From NCBI GenBank assembly GCA_958370325.1, contig CATXJW010000003.1, positions 1 to 64,000 on the forward strand: DNA of 64,000 nt, read 5' to 3'. The position numbers and the translations under genes were made by a program. A model generated the notes under the pieces. The model ran no database searches. It was not told where the DNA came from and saw only the letters and a list, made by a program, of their open reading frames with translations. Every line of letters starts with the position of its first letter. Position 1 is the stretch's first letter. This document shows positions 8,961 to 20,214 of this stretch, in pieces. The stretch comes from an uncultured Collinsella sp. (GTDB taxonomy: Bacteria > Actinomycetota > Coriobacteriia > Coriobacteriales > Coriobacteriaceae).

Positions 8961-10238
8961 TTAGGCGCTGTATTTGTTAGCCTCACCAAAAGTGCCAGCC
9001 TCGACGATCCAGCCGTCCTTCATGATGACGTCCATGTTGTCGGTGTTGAGCACGTGGATGTCGGCGGCGACGTCACCGTTGACAACCAGCAGGTCGGCGC
9101 ACTTGCCGGCCTCGATGGAACCGGTCTCGTCCTCGATGTGGCACATCTTGGCACCGTTGAGGGTGGCGCAGGTGATGGTCTCGACCGGAGTGAAGCCGAT
9201 CTTGTCGACGAACTCGTACATCTCCTCGATGGAGCAGGTGCCGTACGGGGTGACGAAGGAGAAGGAGTCGGAGCCGATCGTCATGACGACGCCGCGCTTC
9301 TTGGCCTCGCGCAGGCAGTCGTAGTTGCGCTGCAGCTCCTTCTCGACCAGGGTGCCCTCGTACTTGTCGTGCAGCTCGGGGACGTAGACGGGCGGATAGG
9401 TGGCGTACCAGGTGGGCAGGAAGGCGATCGTCGGGGTGAAGAAGGTGCCCTGCTCGGCCATGAGGTCCATGGTGCGCTCATCGATATCGAAGCCGTGAAT
9501 CAGCTGCTCGCAGCCAAAGCGGACGGAATCGTAGGCGGCGGCGTGGTTGTTGTAGCAGTGACTCCACACGGGGATGCCGACCATCTTTGCCTCTTCGACC
9601 ACGGCCTGGATCTCCTCGGAGCAATAGTGCTGGTCGCGACCGGAATCCCAACGCCAGATGCCGCCACCGGTAGCCCAGATCTTGATGGCATCGGGGTTCT
9701 CGCGCAGGCGACGACGGACGGCCTTGCGCAGATCCCAAGGACCATCGACCTGGTCGCCCCAGGGATGGGATTCCTTGTTGAGCTCCTGGGTGCAGTGGTG
9801 GGAGTCGCCGTGACCGGCAACGCGGCAGAAGCCCAGACCGGTGGCCAGAACGCGCGGGCCCTTAAAGACGCCCTTGTCGATGCAGTCACGGATCTGGATA
9901 CCAAAGCGGCCGATCTCGCAGACGGTAGTGAGGCCGTGGGTGAGGCAGTCGTAGGCCTGCTTGACAGCGACGGCCTGCTTCTCGAGGAGCGGCTGCATGA
10001 CCCAATCGGTGTCATCGTCGGTCAGGTTGCCCGAGAAGTGCAGGTGGGTGTCGATCAGGCCGGGAAGGACGGTCTTGCCAGCGGCGTCGATAACCTCAAC
10101 GCCCTCGGGAAGGTCTTGCATAGCACCGGCATACTCGATCTTGCCGTTGTCGTCGACGAGAACGAGGGAGTTCTCGACCGGCTCGGCACCGGTACCGTCG
10201 ATGAGCTTGCCGCCAACGATTGCGTACTTAGTGAACAT
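8961..10238 (-). CDS. Metal-dependent amidohydrolase
   Basis: Amidohydrolase-superfamily enzyme of 425 residues, close to the imidazolonepropionase/Xaa-Pro dipeptidase-like branch. Visible metal ligands are HLH (His65, His67), the lysine in IKIWATGGG, SH in WSHCYNN, IHGFD and the aspartate in TIGSDSF; the C-terminus has the usual GSIEAGKCADLLVV. It probably hydrolyses a C-N bond in a cyclic amide or a peptide-like compound. It shares direction with the amino-acid permease upstream (131 nt gap holding two strong hairpins) and may act on what that permease imports. The start has AAGGAGG. The substrate is unknown. Confidence 0.82.
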   Translation of the reverse strand: MFTKYAIVGGKLIDGTGAEPVENSLVLVDDNGKIEYAGAMQDLPEGVEVIDAAGKTVLPGLIDTHLHFSGNLTDDDTDWVMQPLLEKQAVAVKQAYDCLTHGLTTVCEIGRFGIQIRDCIDKGVFKGPRVLATGLGFCRVAGHGDSHHCTQELNKESHPWGDQVDGPWDLRKAVRRRLRENPDAIKIWATGGGIWRWDSGRDQHYCSEEIQAVVEEAKMVGIPVWSHCYNNHAAAYDSVRFGCEQLIHGFDIDERTMDLMAEQGTFFTPTIAFLPTWYATYPPVYVPELHDKYEGTLVEKELQRNYDCLREAKKRGVVMTIGSDSFSFVTPYGTCSIEEMYEFVDKIGFTPVETITCATLNGAKMCHIEDETGSIEAGKCADLLVVNGDVAADIHVLNTDNMDVIMKDGWIVEAGTFGEANKYSA

Positions 10239-10268
10239 GGTTCCTCCTTATGGATCCATATAGTGGGC

Positions 10269-10363
10269 GAGGCCATGTTGGGTTATGGCCTCACAAAGCT
10301 ACCCAAGTGGTGCCGGGTTCGGTGCGCGGAAGAGAGGGGTCCGCGCACCCGATCCGCCCCGGC
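10269..10363 (-). repeat. Two intercistronic hairpins between permease and amidohydrolase
   Basis: A perfect 8-bp stem GAGGCCAT/ATGGCCTC spans 10269-10292. A larger nested structure has inner 10-bp arms GGTGCGCGGA/TCCGCGCACC (10321-10349) and outer GCCGGG/CCCGGC (10312-10363). No T-tract follows either, so they are more likely RNA-stability or processing elements than terminators. Confidence 0.6.
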
Positions 10364-10369
10364 TAGGCG

Positions 10370-11821
10370 TTATTTTTTGCGGGAATTGGTGAAGGCCATG
10401 AGGGCCAGGCCAACGGCCAGCCAGCCGATCACGATGCTCCACTCCACCATGTTGAGGGAGGCGGGAGAGAACGGGACCACGAGCAGGCCGATGATGACGG
10501 CGCAGGCAGCGACAGCGAGGCTGATGCCAAACTTGCCGCCGGGCACCTCGTAGGGACGAGGCAGGTCGGGCTCGGTGAAGCGCATGCGCAGGCAAGCGAG
10601 GGCGACCATGCCGCAGGAGAAGATGAAGGCGAGAGCCGACACGTTGGTCAGAGGGATGAGCATGTTCTTGCCCAGGAACGGGCCGATGACGGTGATGACG
10701 CCCAGAACGGCGCAGGCGAGCTTGGGAGCGCCGGACTTGGGATCGACCTCGGCGAACTTCTCGGGCAGCTGGCCCTTGCGGCCCATGGCGAGCATGATGC
10801 GGCTCGTGGCGCCGTAGAAGGAGTTCATCGGGCCCATGGGTCCAAGCGTGGCGATGACGAGCATGGCCAGGTACAGGAGCATGTTGATGCCCTTGAGGCA
10901 GGCAAGCGCGGGAACCGGGCTCTTAACAAACTCATGCCAGTCGAGGATGGTGCCGAACGAGTAGATGCAGACCATGTAGAAGCCGCCGGCGGCCAGCAGG
11001 GCCAGGGAGATGATCTTGCCGAACTTGTTCCAGTTGAGACCCTCGGCTGCTTCCTCAGCCTGCTGAGGAATGGTATCGAAGCCGGCGTAGAAGAACGGGG
11101 TCAAAACCAGGACCGACACGATGCCGGCGAACAGGCTGGTGCCCTCGGTAGCGGGCTTGCCGCCGCCAGCACCGGTGACCTGGGAGAACACGGGCATGGC
11201 GTGTTCCGGCGAACCGGTGAACAGCGAGACACCCATGGCGAGCAGCATGCCGCAGAGCAGAGCCTTGGTCAGGAAGGCCTGGAGCTTGGCGGCCGAGCTG
11301 GCACCGCGGAAGTTGAGGAAGATGACGTAGACTGCAAAGCCGAGCGCGATTAGCGTCGGGAACAAGTAAACGTCGGCGCCCAAGATGGTGTAGAGCTTGA
11401 CGGCGCGCAGCCACTCAAGACCGGGCAGGCTGCCGAACATCTCGGACACGAGGGTCGAAATGGCGATGGCCTCCCACGGGCACAGGATGCCGTTGCCCAG
11501 GGCCAGGAGCCAACCGGTGATGTAGCTCAGCGTACGGCCAAAGCTACGGTCGACATACTCGACGATACCGCCCGAGATGGGGATAGCAGCCGTGAGCTCA
11601 CCGAAAACAGCTCCGACGGGCACGAGGAAGATTGCACCCAAGAGGAATGCGATCATAGCGGGAACGGGACCACCGCCCACGACCATCCAGTCGCCGACCT
11701 GCAGGACCCAGCCAGTTCCGATGATGGCACCGAAACCGATGGTGAAGAAGTTCCAGAGCGAAAGCGTTTTCTTCATGCCGCCGTTACCTTCGACTGCAAC
11801 TTCTGCGTTCTTGTCCGCCAT
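10370..11821 (-). CDS. APC-family amino-acid permease
   Basis: Inner-membrane transporter of 483 residues with about 12 helices. The first helix carries the family signature GFGAIIGTGWV, which forms part of the substrate site. PISGGIVEYV and FFYAGFDTIPQQAEE follow in the order seen in amino acid-polyamine-organocation permeases. The start has a strong AGGAGGGG site preceded by two tandem hairpins in the leader. It is probably co-transcribed with the amidohydrolase downstream. The imported substrate may be an amino acid, an amino-acid amide or a small peptide; the sequence does not decide. Confidence 0.85.
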   Translation of the reverse strand: MADKNAEVAVEGNGGMKKTLSLWNFFTIGFGAIIGTGWVLQVGDWMVVGGGPVPAMIAFLLGAIFLVPVGAVFGELTAAIPISGGIVEYVDRSFGRTLSYITGWLLALGNGILCPWEAIAISTLVSEMFGSLPGLEWLRAVKLYTILGADVYLFPTLIALGFAVYVIFLNFRGASSAAKLQAFLTKALLCGMLLAMGVSLFTGSPEHAMPVFSQVTGAGGGKPATEGTSLFAGIVSVLVLTPFFYAGFDTIPQQAEEAAEGLNWNKFGKIISLALLAAGGFYMVCIYSFGTILDWHEFVKSPVPALACLKGINMLLYLAMLVIATLGPMGPMNSFYGATSRIMLAMGRKGQLPEKFAEVDPKSGAPKLACAVLGVITVIGPFLGKNMLIPLTNVSALAFIFSCGMVALACLRMRFTEPDLPRPYEVPGGKFGISLAVAACAVIIGLLVVPFSPASLNMVEWSIVIGWLAVGLALMAFTNSRKK

Positions 11822-12182
11822 TGTTCCCCTCCTTTCCTTATTGACGCCTCTTTGGCGTCACCCCTTGCGCGGTCTGTTTTACCGCGCGCTTTTATTTCGT
11901 GGCTTTAAGATACGGCCTTGGCACAGCAGCGCCGCTTGCGACTCGACCGAAGGCAGAACTGCAAAACGAGCGGCGCTGTTTTTGGGACGAACGGCGCGGT
12001 TTGCCACTCATTGTTGCCGCCCGTCCGACGGGCGTACGCTCATCGGACGCATATAGAGATGTTTTTGAAGCCGTGCGTTTTGCGCCTTTCGTACCGTTTA
12101 CCGAGCTTTTGACGCGCAGACCCATTTGTTGCACATCTTTTTTGTAGGATAGACAGGTTATACATGAGACAAGGCGGTACGA
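11822..12182. promoter_or_regulatory. Divergent intergenic region with structured leader
   Basis: On the permease side there are two perfect hairpins in tandem: GCGCGGT/ACCGCGC (11867-11887) and TGACGCC/GGCGTCA (11842-11860), the second 13 nt from the ribosome site. Further right, CAGCGCCGCT (11927-11936) and AGCGGCGCTG (11969-11978) form a long-loop stem followed by TTTTTG on the plus strand, like the end of a small RNA. The remainder up to 12182 should hold the promoter of the C39 peptidase gene; I see no convincing -35/-10 pair. Confidence 0.4.
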
Positions 12183-13217
12183 ATGGCATACGGACACAAC
12201 GACGGTGATCAACGGCGACAAAGCGTTCGCCTTGCTGGCCGCACCACGCCGACGCCTAGAAGTGCCACGAGCAGCAATCCGCAACGCCCTCAAGAGCAAC
12301 CCAGGCCTTCGTCTCGGCAGCAAACAAGCAGAACACGGCAGAGTGGCCGTCCGAGCACGGGCACAAGCGCGCAGCAAGATAGCCGCCTGGGCGCGCGCAC
12401 TCGACAGCGCCAGGCCGAGGTTCCGCAACTGCGCTGCAACGGCGCACGTCAGCCCGGCATCCATATCAACCGCTTCTTTTCGCATCCCCAAGGCGGACGC
12501 GACGGCAAGCCCTACCGCTCGACATCGTACGTGAATGCCCCCGCCCTGCCGGCTCGTCGACTTTGCCTCGCACTGTGCTCTATCCTCATCTGTCTGGTCT
12601 TTGTGCTTATGAGCTCCTGTATGTCCCACGGCTCGGCCGGTCTCGAGCCCACCGCCGAGGACAAGCTGCTCAAGGCGCCCGTCGCGCCCGGTTATTCTTT
12701 CGCCTTTTCGACCCCGCGCTCGCAATGGCAAGCCGGCACGATGCCCCATATCTATCAGATCGACCCTGCATGGTCGGAGCTGCCTTACGCCGGCGGTACC
12801 ATCCGCCAAAATGCCTGCGGGCCTACGTGCCTCACCATGGTCTATATCTTTAAGACGGGACGCACCGATATGACCCCCGTCGATATGTGCGCGCTTTCCG
12901 AGGCGGGCAATTACGCCCCCACCGGTGCAACCGAATGGTCGTTTATGACGAGCGGCGCGTGGCAGCTGGGACTTAACGGAACGGAGCTCCATAACGATCG
13001 CGACTCGATGACTCAGGCGCTGCGTTCGGGAGCGCCCGTCATCGCCGCCGTTCGGCCGGGCACCTTTACCAGCGTTGGACACTACATTGTGCTTTACGGT
13101 ATTGACGACGCCGACCAGATTGGAGTCTTCGATCCCAACTCGGCCAGCCGCAGCGCCCGCCGCTGGGGCGTCGTAGAGGTCCTTAACGAAGTCGAAGCCA
13201 TGTGGGCCTACTACTAG
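12183..13217 (+). CDS. Membrane-anchored C39-like cysteine peptidase
   Basis: Protein of 344 residues. The first 120 are basic, Gln/Arg/Ser-rich and low complexity; a single transmembrane helix lies near 126-146. The outer domain carries a papain-like C39_2 core with RQNACGPTCL (nucleophile Cys), VGHYIVLYG (His) and FDPNS (third catalytic residue). Such domains cleave peptides or cell-wall amide bonds outside the cell. ATG 12183 has AAGGCGG at good spacing. It stands alone, and the composite repeat element begins 10 bp after its stop. The long basic cytoplasmic tail is unusual. The substrate is unknown. Confidence 0.72.
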   Translation: MAYGHNDGDQRRQSVRLAGRTTPTPRSATSSNPQRPQEQPRPSSRQQTSRTRQSGRPSTGTSAQQDSRLGARTRQRQAEVPQLRCNGARQPGIHINRFFSHPQGGRDGKPYRSTSYVNAPALPARRLCLALCSILICLVFVLMSSCMSHGSAGLEPTAEDKLLKAPVAPGYSFAFSTPRSQWQAGTMPHIYQIDPAWSELPYAGGTIRQNACGPTCLTMVYIFKTGRTDMTPVDMCALSEAGNYAPTGATEWSFMTSGAWQLGLNGTELHNDRDSMTQALRSGAPVIAAVRPGTFTSVGHYIVLYGIDDADQIGVFDPNSASRSARRWGVVEVLNEVEAMWAYY

Positions 13218-13226
13218 TCATTGGGT

Positions 13227-13528
13227 AGTCATTGGGGACAGACTTAAATGAGTAGCCCCAGGCTGCCAGGAACTGCTGGCACGGAAAGCGCACCCCGCTT
13301 TGAAGTTCGATAGCGGGGTGCGCTTTCCGTTAGCGGCCTGTTTGGGAAGCTGGGGGCCACTTTTCGGCCAAATTCCGGGATGTATTTTCCGGTTGAGGGC
13401 CTCAAAGGAAACTGTGCCCCGCTTTGGGCACTCATTGTGGGATGCACTTTCCGCAGTTGATTGGTGCCACTCATTTAAGTCTGTCCCCAATGACTAGTGC
13501 CACTCATTTAAGTCTGTCCCCAATGACT
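13227..13528. repeat. Composite palindromic repeat element with 27-bp ends
   Basis: A 27-bp sequence beginning AGTCATTGGGGACAG lies at 13227-13253. Its exact inverted copy occurs twice, at 13469-13495 and 13502-13528. Inside is a perfect 19-bp inverted repeat with 12-nt loop (13281-13299 and 13312-13330, arm starting ACGGAAAGCGCACCCC) and a looser related stretch near 13415-13455 (GCCCCGC, then GCACTTTCCGC). No credible protein is encoded. The layout resembles a small non-autonomous mobile element or REP-like cluster. The same GGGGAC core recurs at 39640, 43316, 55231, 56035 and 56902. Confidence 0.75.
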
Positions 13529-13536
13529 ACCGATAG

Positions 13537-13570
13537 CAAAAGCCCCGCAGTCGGAGCGGACTGCGGGGCT
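13537..13570 (-). terminator. Terminator after carbamate kinase
   Basis: A perfect 12-bp stem AGCCCCGCAGTC/GACTGCGGGGCT with a 6-nt loop is followed on the minus strand by TTTTGC. Confidence 0.8.
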
Positions 13571-13635
13571 CATGAAGAGAGGCTAGTTTGTGGGCGTCTT
13601 GCCTGGCGCCCACGAGAGAGGCAACAGAGTAGAGG

Positions 13636-14598
13636 CTACTCGTGGATGCGGGTACCGGAGAGACCGGCCATGGTCTCGGCGGCCTTGTCCAGGGCGCCGA
13701 TGATGCAGGTGCGGCCCTTGCGGGAACGGGCGAACTTGATGGCGGCGCGGACCTTGGGCTCCATGGAACCCTTGCCGAACTGACCCTCGTCGGCCAGGCG
13801 CTCGGCCTCGTCGGCGGTGAGGTCCTCGAGCTCCTCCTGGTTGGGCTTGCCAAAGTTGATGGCGACATGCTCAACGGCAGTCAGCAGGAACAGAACGTCA
13901 GCGTCGCAGTCCTCGGCCAGCAGCTCGCCGCCCAGGTCCTTGTCGATGACGGCGGGAACGCCCTTGTAGCAGCCCTTGTTCTCGTAGTCGCGGACGACGG
14001 GGATGCCGCCGCCACCGCAGGCGATGACGATGAACTCGTTGTCGAGCAGGTTGAGGATGGAGTCAGCCTCGACGATCTTCTTGGGATCGGGAGAAGCGAC
14101 GACGCGACGCCAGCCGCGACCGGAATCCTCGACGAAGACCTTGGAAGGATCCTCGGCCATGAACTCCTTGGCCTGCTCCTCGGTGTAGAAGGGGCCGATC
14201 GGCTTGGTCGGGTTCTTGAACGCGGGATCGTCGGGATCGCACTCGATCTGGGTGACGACGGTAGCGGCGTGCCAACGCTTATAGCGCTTGTGCATCTCGC
14301 GGCCGATGCCCTGCTGCAGGTGATAACCAATGTAGCCCTGGGACATGGCGCCGCACTCGGGCAGCGGCATCTCGGGGGTGCCGATGGCGTCGTGGGCAGC
14401 GGCGAAGGCGTTCTGGATCATGCCGACCTGCGGGCCGTTGCCGTGGGTGATGATGATCTCGTTACCCTGCTCGATAAGACCAAGGAGGGCGTGGGCGGTG
14501 TTGCCCACGGCCTCGATCTGCTCGACGGGGTTGTTGCCGAGGGCGTTGCCGCCAAGGGCGACGACAATACGATCGGGCTTGCCAAGAGGCTTAGACAT
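13636..14598 (-). CDS. arcC: Carbamate kinase
   Basis: Amino-acid-kinase-family enzyme of 320 residues, the usual length. It catalyses ADP + carbamoyl phosphate = ATP + carbamate, the ATP-yielding last step of the arginine deiminase and related amide-fermenting pathways. Motifs seen: VVALGGNALG at the N-terminus, ITHGNGPQVG, PECGAMSQGYIGY, then VIACGGGGIPV, VIDKDLGGELLA and GSMEPKVRAAI. ATG 14598 has AAAGGA; the in-frame extension to 14634 is not needed. No arginine deiminase or carbamoyltransferase lies within the window, so carbamoyl phosphate must come from elsewhere. A terminator follows. Confidence 0.95.
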   Translation of the reverse strand: MSKPLGKPDRIVVALGGNALGNNPVEQIEAVGNTAHALLGLIEQGNEIIITHGNGPQVGMIQNAFAAAHDAIGTPEMPLPECGAMSQGYIGYHLQQGIGREMHKRYKRWHAATVVTQIECDPDDPAFKNPTKPIGPFYTEEQAKEFMAEDPSKVFVEDSGRGWRRVVASPDPKKIVEADSILNLLDNEFIVIACGGGGIPVVRDYENKGCYKGVPAVIDKDLGGELLAEDCDADVLFLLTAVEHVAINFGKPNQEELEDLTADEAERLADEGQFGKGSMEPKVRAAIKFARSRKGRTCIIGALDKAAETMAGLSGTRIHE

Positions 14599-15148
14599 TG
14601 CTGGAATCCTTTCTGTAAAAGGCCTACAACCCATTAATAACCCGCGTCCGTGCGATACGCGAGTTTATTAAGGTTTATATTCTCTTTATCGCTCATTTTA
14701 TTCATTTTGAAAATAACGGAACGGTGAACGGTCGTTTTTACCCGCTCAGCGTAAAGAACCCCAGCTCACGCATATCTACGCCATTTACGTGCAACTTTAT
14801 TTAAATAGAGCAGGGATTAGACCGGATTATGCAAACTATATCTTTGCTAAACATAAAACGGACAGCGCAAAATCTTACTCGCACTATACGAGATTCTATG
14901 CACTTATAAGACGAGTATGCACCCCTGCAAAAACATGGGGCTTTTCATCCAGCATAAGGAATAAAGAAGAGCTCCGAAAAGGCAACCAGCCCCAATGCAC
15001 GGGGACAAAAGACGGCAACAGCCAAGTCCCCCATCTATCTCCAAAGTGGCGCGAGGTTTCGCGGCAAAGCCGCGAAACAGCGAAGGGGACAAAAGCCCCC
15101 CACAACCACGCCCTTCATCCGCCCACACAATCCGAGGACGTAGTCGTA
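14599..15148. other. AT-rich intergenic region upstream of arcC
   Basis: No gene is evident. Bases 14640-14900 are AT-rich and should contain the arcC promoter. From 15001 there are repeat-like features: GGGGACAAAAG occurs at 15001-15011 and again at 15085-15095, and between them lies a perfect 10-bp hairpin GTTTCGCGGC/GCCGCGAAAC with a 3-nt loop (15056-15078). Confidence 0.45.
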
Positions 15149-15273
15149 GCAGGATCTGAGGGCTAACCTTCGCGGACACTCCGCAGGACGAAAGAACCCC
15201 CGCCGCACGTAGTGCGCAGCGGGGGTTCTTTCATGTCCGAGGACGTCCGCGAAGGTTAGCCCTCAGATCCTGC
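15149..15273. repeat. Large inverted repeat with 29-bp arms around nifJ terminator
   Basis: Arms at 15149-15177 and 15245-15273 are perfect reverse complements (left arm starts GCAGGATCTGAGGGC). They enclose the terminator hairpin at 15190-15232. The right arm ends 10 bp before the nifJ stop codon. Confidence 0.85.
15190..15232 (-). terminator. Terminator of nifJ
   Basis: Perfect 14-bp arms GAAAGAACCCCCGC/GCGGGGGTTCTTTC; the T-rich side is built into the 3' arm on the minus strand. Confidence 0.75.
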
Positions 15274-15283
15274 GGTGGGAGAC

Positions 15284-18823
<3,540 letters not shown>

Positions 18824-19272
18824 ATACCCCTCTCCTCTCATATAGGTATACAGGCCCCGGCGATCGCCGGGATGTTGGCGTGATGGGATTTACGCTGTTG
18901 CTTCCAATCATCTGGCAGGCAGGCTCAGCAGCAGGTACGTGGCGTGGAGAGAAGACATGCCGAGGCGAGGGGCAACTGATGCGCCCCACAGACCCGACCG
19001 CCCGTCTTGCACATGACCGAGCGCCGCAAAGGCCGCATGCCGGATGCTCCCGGGCACGCCCCGGCGATGGGAAGCGCCCGCAACGGAAATCCGCATGCGG
19101 GTTTATTGTACCCCGCCTTCAAGTGTAATTTCGGCAAATATAGGCGGGCGGTAAAGGTTTACCCCGACTGACCGCCAAGGGGCGAAATGGCCCCTCGTCC
19201 CAAGCGGCCGGCCCTGGCGCGCCAAGGAGTGTCCCCAAGTGTCGACAGAAAAGGAACGTCCCTATCTGCCGG
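18824..19272. other. GC-rich intergenic region upstream of nifJ
   Basis: No protein gene is convincing. There are several self-complementary stretches: CCCGGCGATCGCCGGG next to the nifJ leader, and paired CCGCATGC/GCATGCGG and CCCGGGC/GCCCCGG motifs around 19030-19110. A TATAAT-like box (TACAAT on the minus strand) lies near 19110. This could be a long structured nifJ leader or a small RNA, but I recognise no known riboswitch or RNA class. A repeat copy begins at 19224. Confidence 0.35.
19224..19267. repeat. Dispersed repeat, copy 1 (partner at 59574)
   Basis: It starts AAGGAGTGTCCCC, and AAAAGGAACGTCCC follows about 15 bp later. The same two blocks with the same spacing occur at 59574-59620. 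This copy ends a few bases from the stop codon of the FHA gene. Confidence 0.6.
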
Positions 19273-20211
19273 CTAGAGGGCACCGAAGAGGATGGCGTAG
19301 GTAGTGGATTCGCCGAGCTTGAGCTCGTCGCCGGGATTGAGTTGGGCGGAACGACCGGGCTCGACCTGAATGCAGACGCGCGTGGCCCCGTTTACCACCA
19401 CGGTTCCGTTGGTGGACGACAAGTCCTCGACGTGCCAAATATTTTGAGCATCGCACCAGATATGGGCATGGCGGGCCGAGACATCGTCGCCGACGTCGGT
19501 AATATCACCCTCGCCAGTGGCCAGCGCGCCAATCTCAACACCCTGCTCACTCGGCTGAATCCAGCGCGGGGCGCTCACGACAAAACTGTTTTGTACGCGC
19601 AGCAAGCCCAAGGGGTGCGCCGGGGCGGGTTCGCGTTCGCCCGCGATCATCGACATGCCAAGCGAACGCGGCGTGGATGTGCCTCCGCCACAGGTCGCGT
19701 GCGCGTAGTCGATGGCATAGTTCACCGAGGACCGCACATCCGCCGAACAACCGACGGCGACAAACAGCACCAGCACGGCCTCGGCGCGCTCGGCGGGCAT
19801 GAGTTCCGCCGCCTGGGACAGGCGATCGAGCGCGTTGCGATAGAGATTCGTGTCCTGGTGGCACTCTTCGAGCGCGCGTACCATCGGTTCACCTGCAGGG
19901 CCGCACACCATATTGATCACAGCCGTGGAGTCCATGGGATTGCGCTGGCGCAGGGCCAGTTGCGACATAATACGCGCAGCCGAGGTACCGTATTCGGCAA
20001 AGTAGCGCTGCTGAAGCGTGCCGACCGGCGCGCGAACGATAAAGCGGGAAACCCAAGAGCGATCGGCGGCTCGGCTCTGCGGGCTGCGGCCGTCGGCGAG
20101 CGGACGGGACGAAAGCACCAAGCCGCACAGCTCGATATGGCTCAGATGCGCCGCGCGCTTAAAGATGTCAAACATGGCCCCGCATGGGGTGAGCTCAACT
20201 TGAGATGCCAT
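19273..20211 (-). CDS. FHA-domain protein of the kinase module
   Basis: Cytoplasmic protein of 312 residues. The C-terminal 90 residues are an FHA domain with the phosphothreonine-binding pattern VSARHAHIW and EDLSSTNGTVV. The first 200 residues form a mostly helical domain I do not recognise. It begins 3 nt after the kinase stop codon, with its AAGGAGG site inside the kinase gene, so the two are coupled. FHA domains bind phosphothreonine, so the natural partner is a phosphorylated protein of the neighbouring kinase, or the kinase itself. Its terminus abuts a dispersed repeat. Confidence 0.82.
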   Translation of the reverse strand: MASQVELTPCGAMFDIFKRAAHLSHIELCGLVLSSRPLADGRSPQSRAADRSWVSRFIVRAPVGTLQQRYFAEYGTSAARIMSQLALRQRNPMDSTAVINMVCGPAGEPMVRALEECHQDTNLYRNALDRLSQAAELMPAERAEAVLVLFVAVGCSADVRSSVNYAIDYAHATCGGGTSTPRSLGMSMIAGEREPAPAHPLGLLRVQNSFVVSAPRWIQPSEQGVEIGALATGEGDITDVGDDVSARHAHIWCDAQNIWHVEDLSSTNGTVVVNGATRVCIQVEPGRSAQLNPGDELKLGESTTYAILFGAL

Positions 20212-20214
20212 GAC

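Noticed and set aside
11892..13082. A 396-codon minus-strand frame covering the C39 peptidase gene
   Set aside because: The plus-strand gene has the catalytic Cys/His motifs, a transmembrane helix and a ribosome site; the minus frame has only basic low-complexity sequence.
13244..13490. Small protein inside the composite repeat element
   Set aside because: The open frame lies within inverted repeats, has no ribosome site and overlaps palindromes; it is more likely non-coding.
18842..19130. SRP RNA, tmRNA, RNase P RNA or cobalamin riboswitch upstream of nifJ
   Set aside because: I looked for the conserved cores of these RNAs by eye and none fits; only general secondary-structure potential remains.
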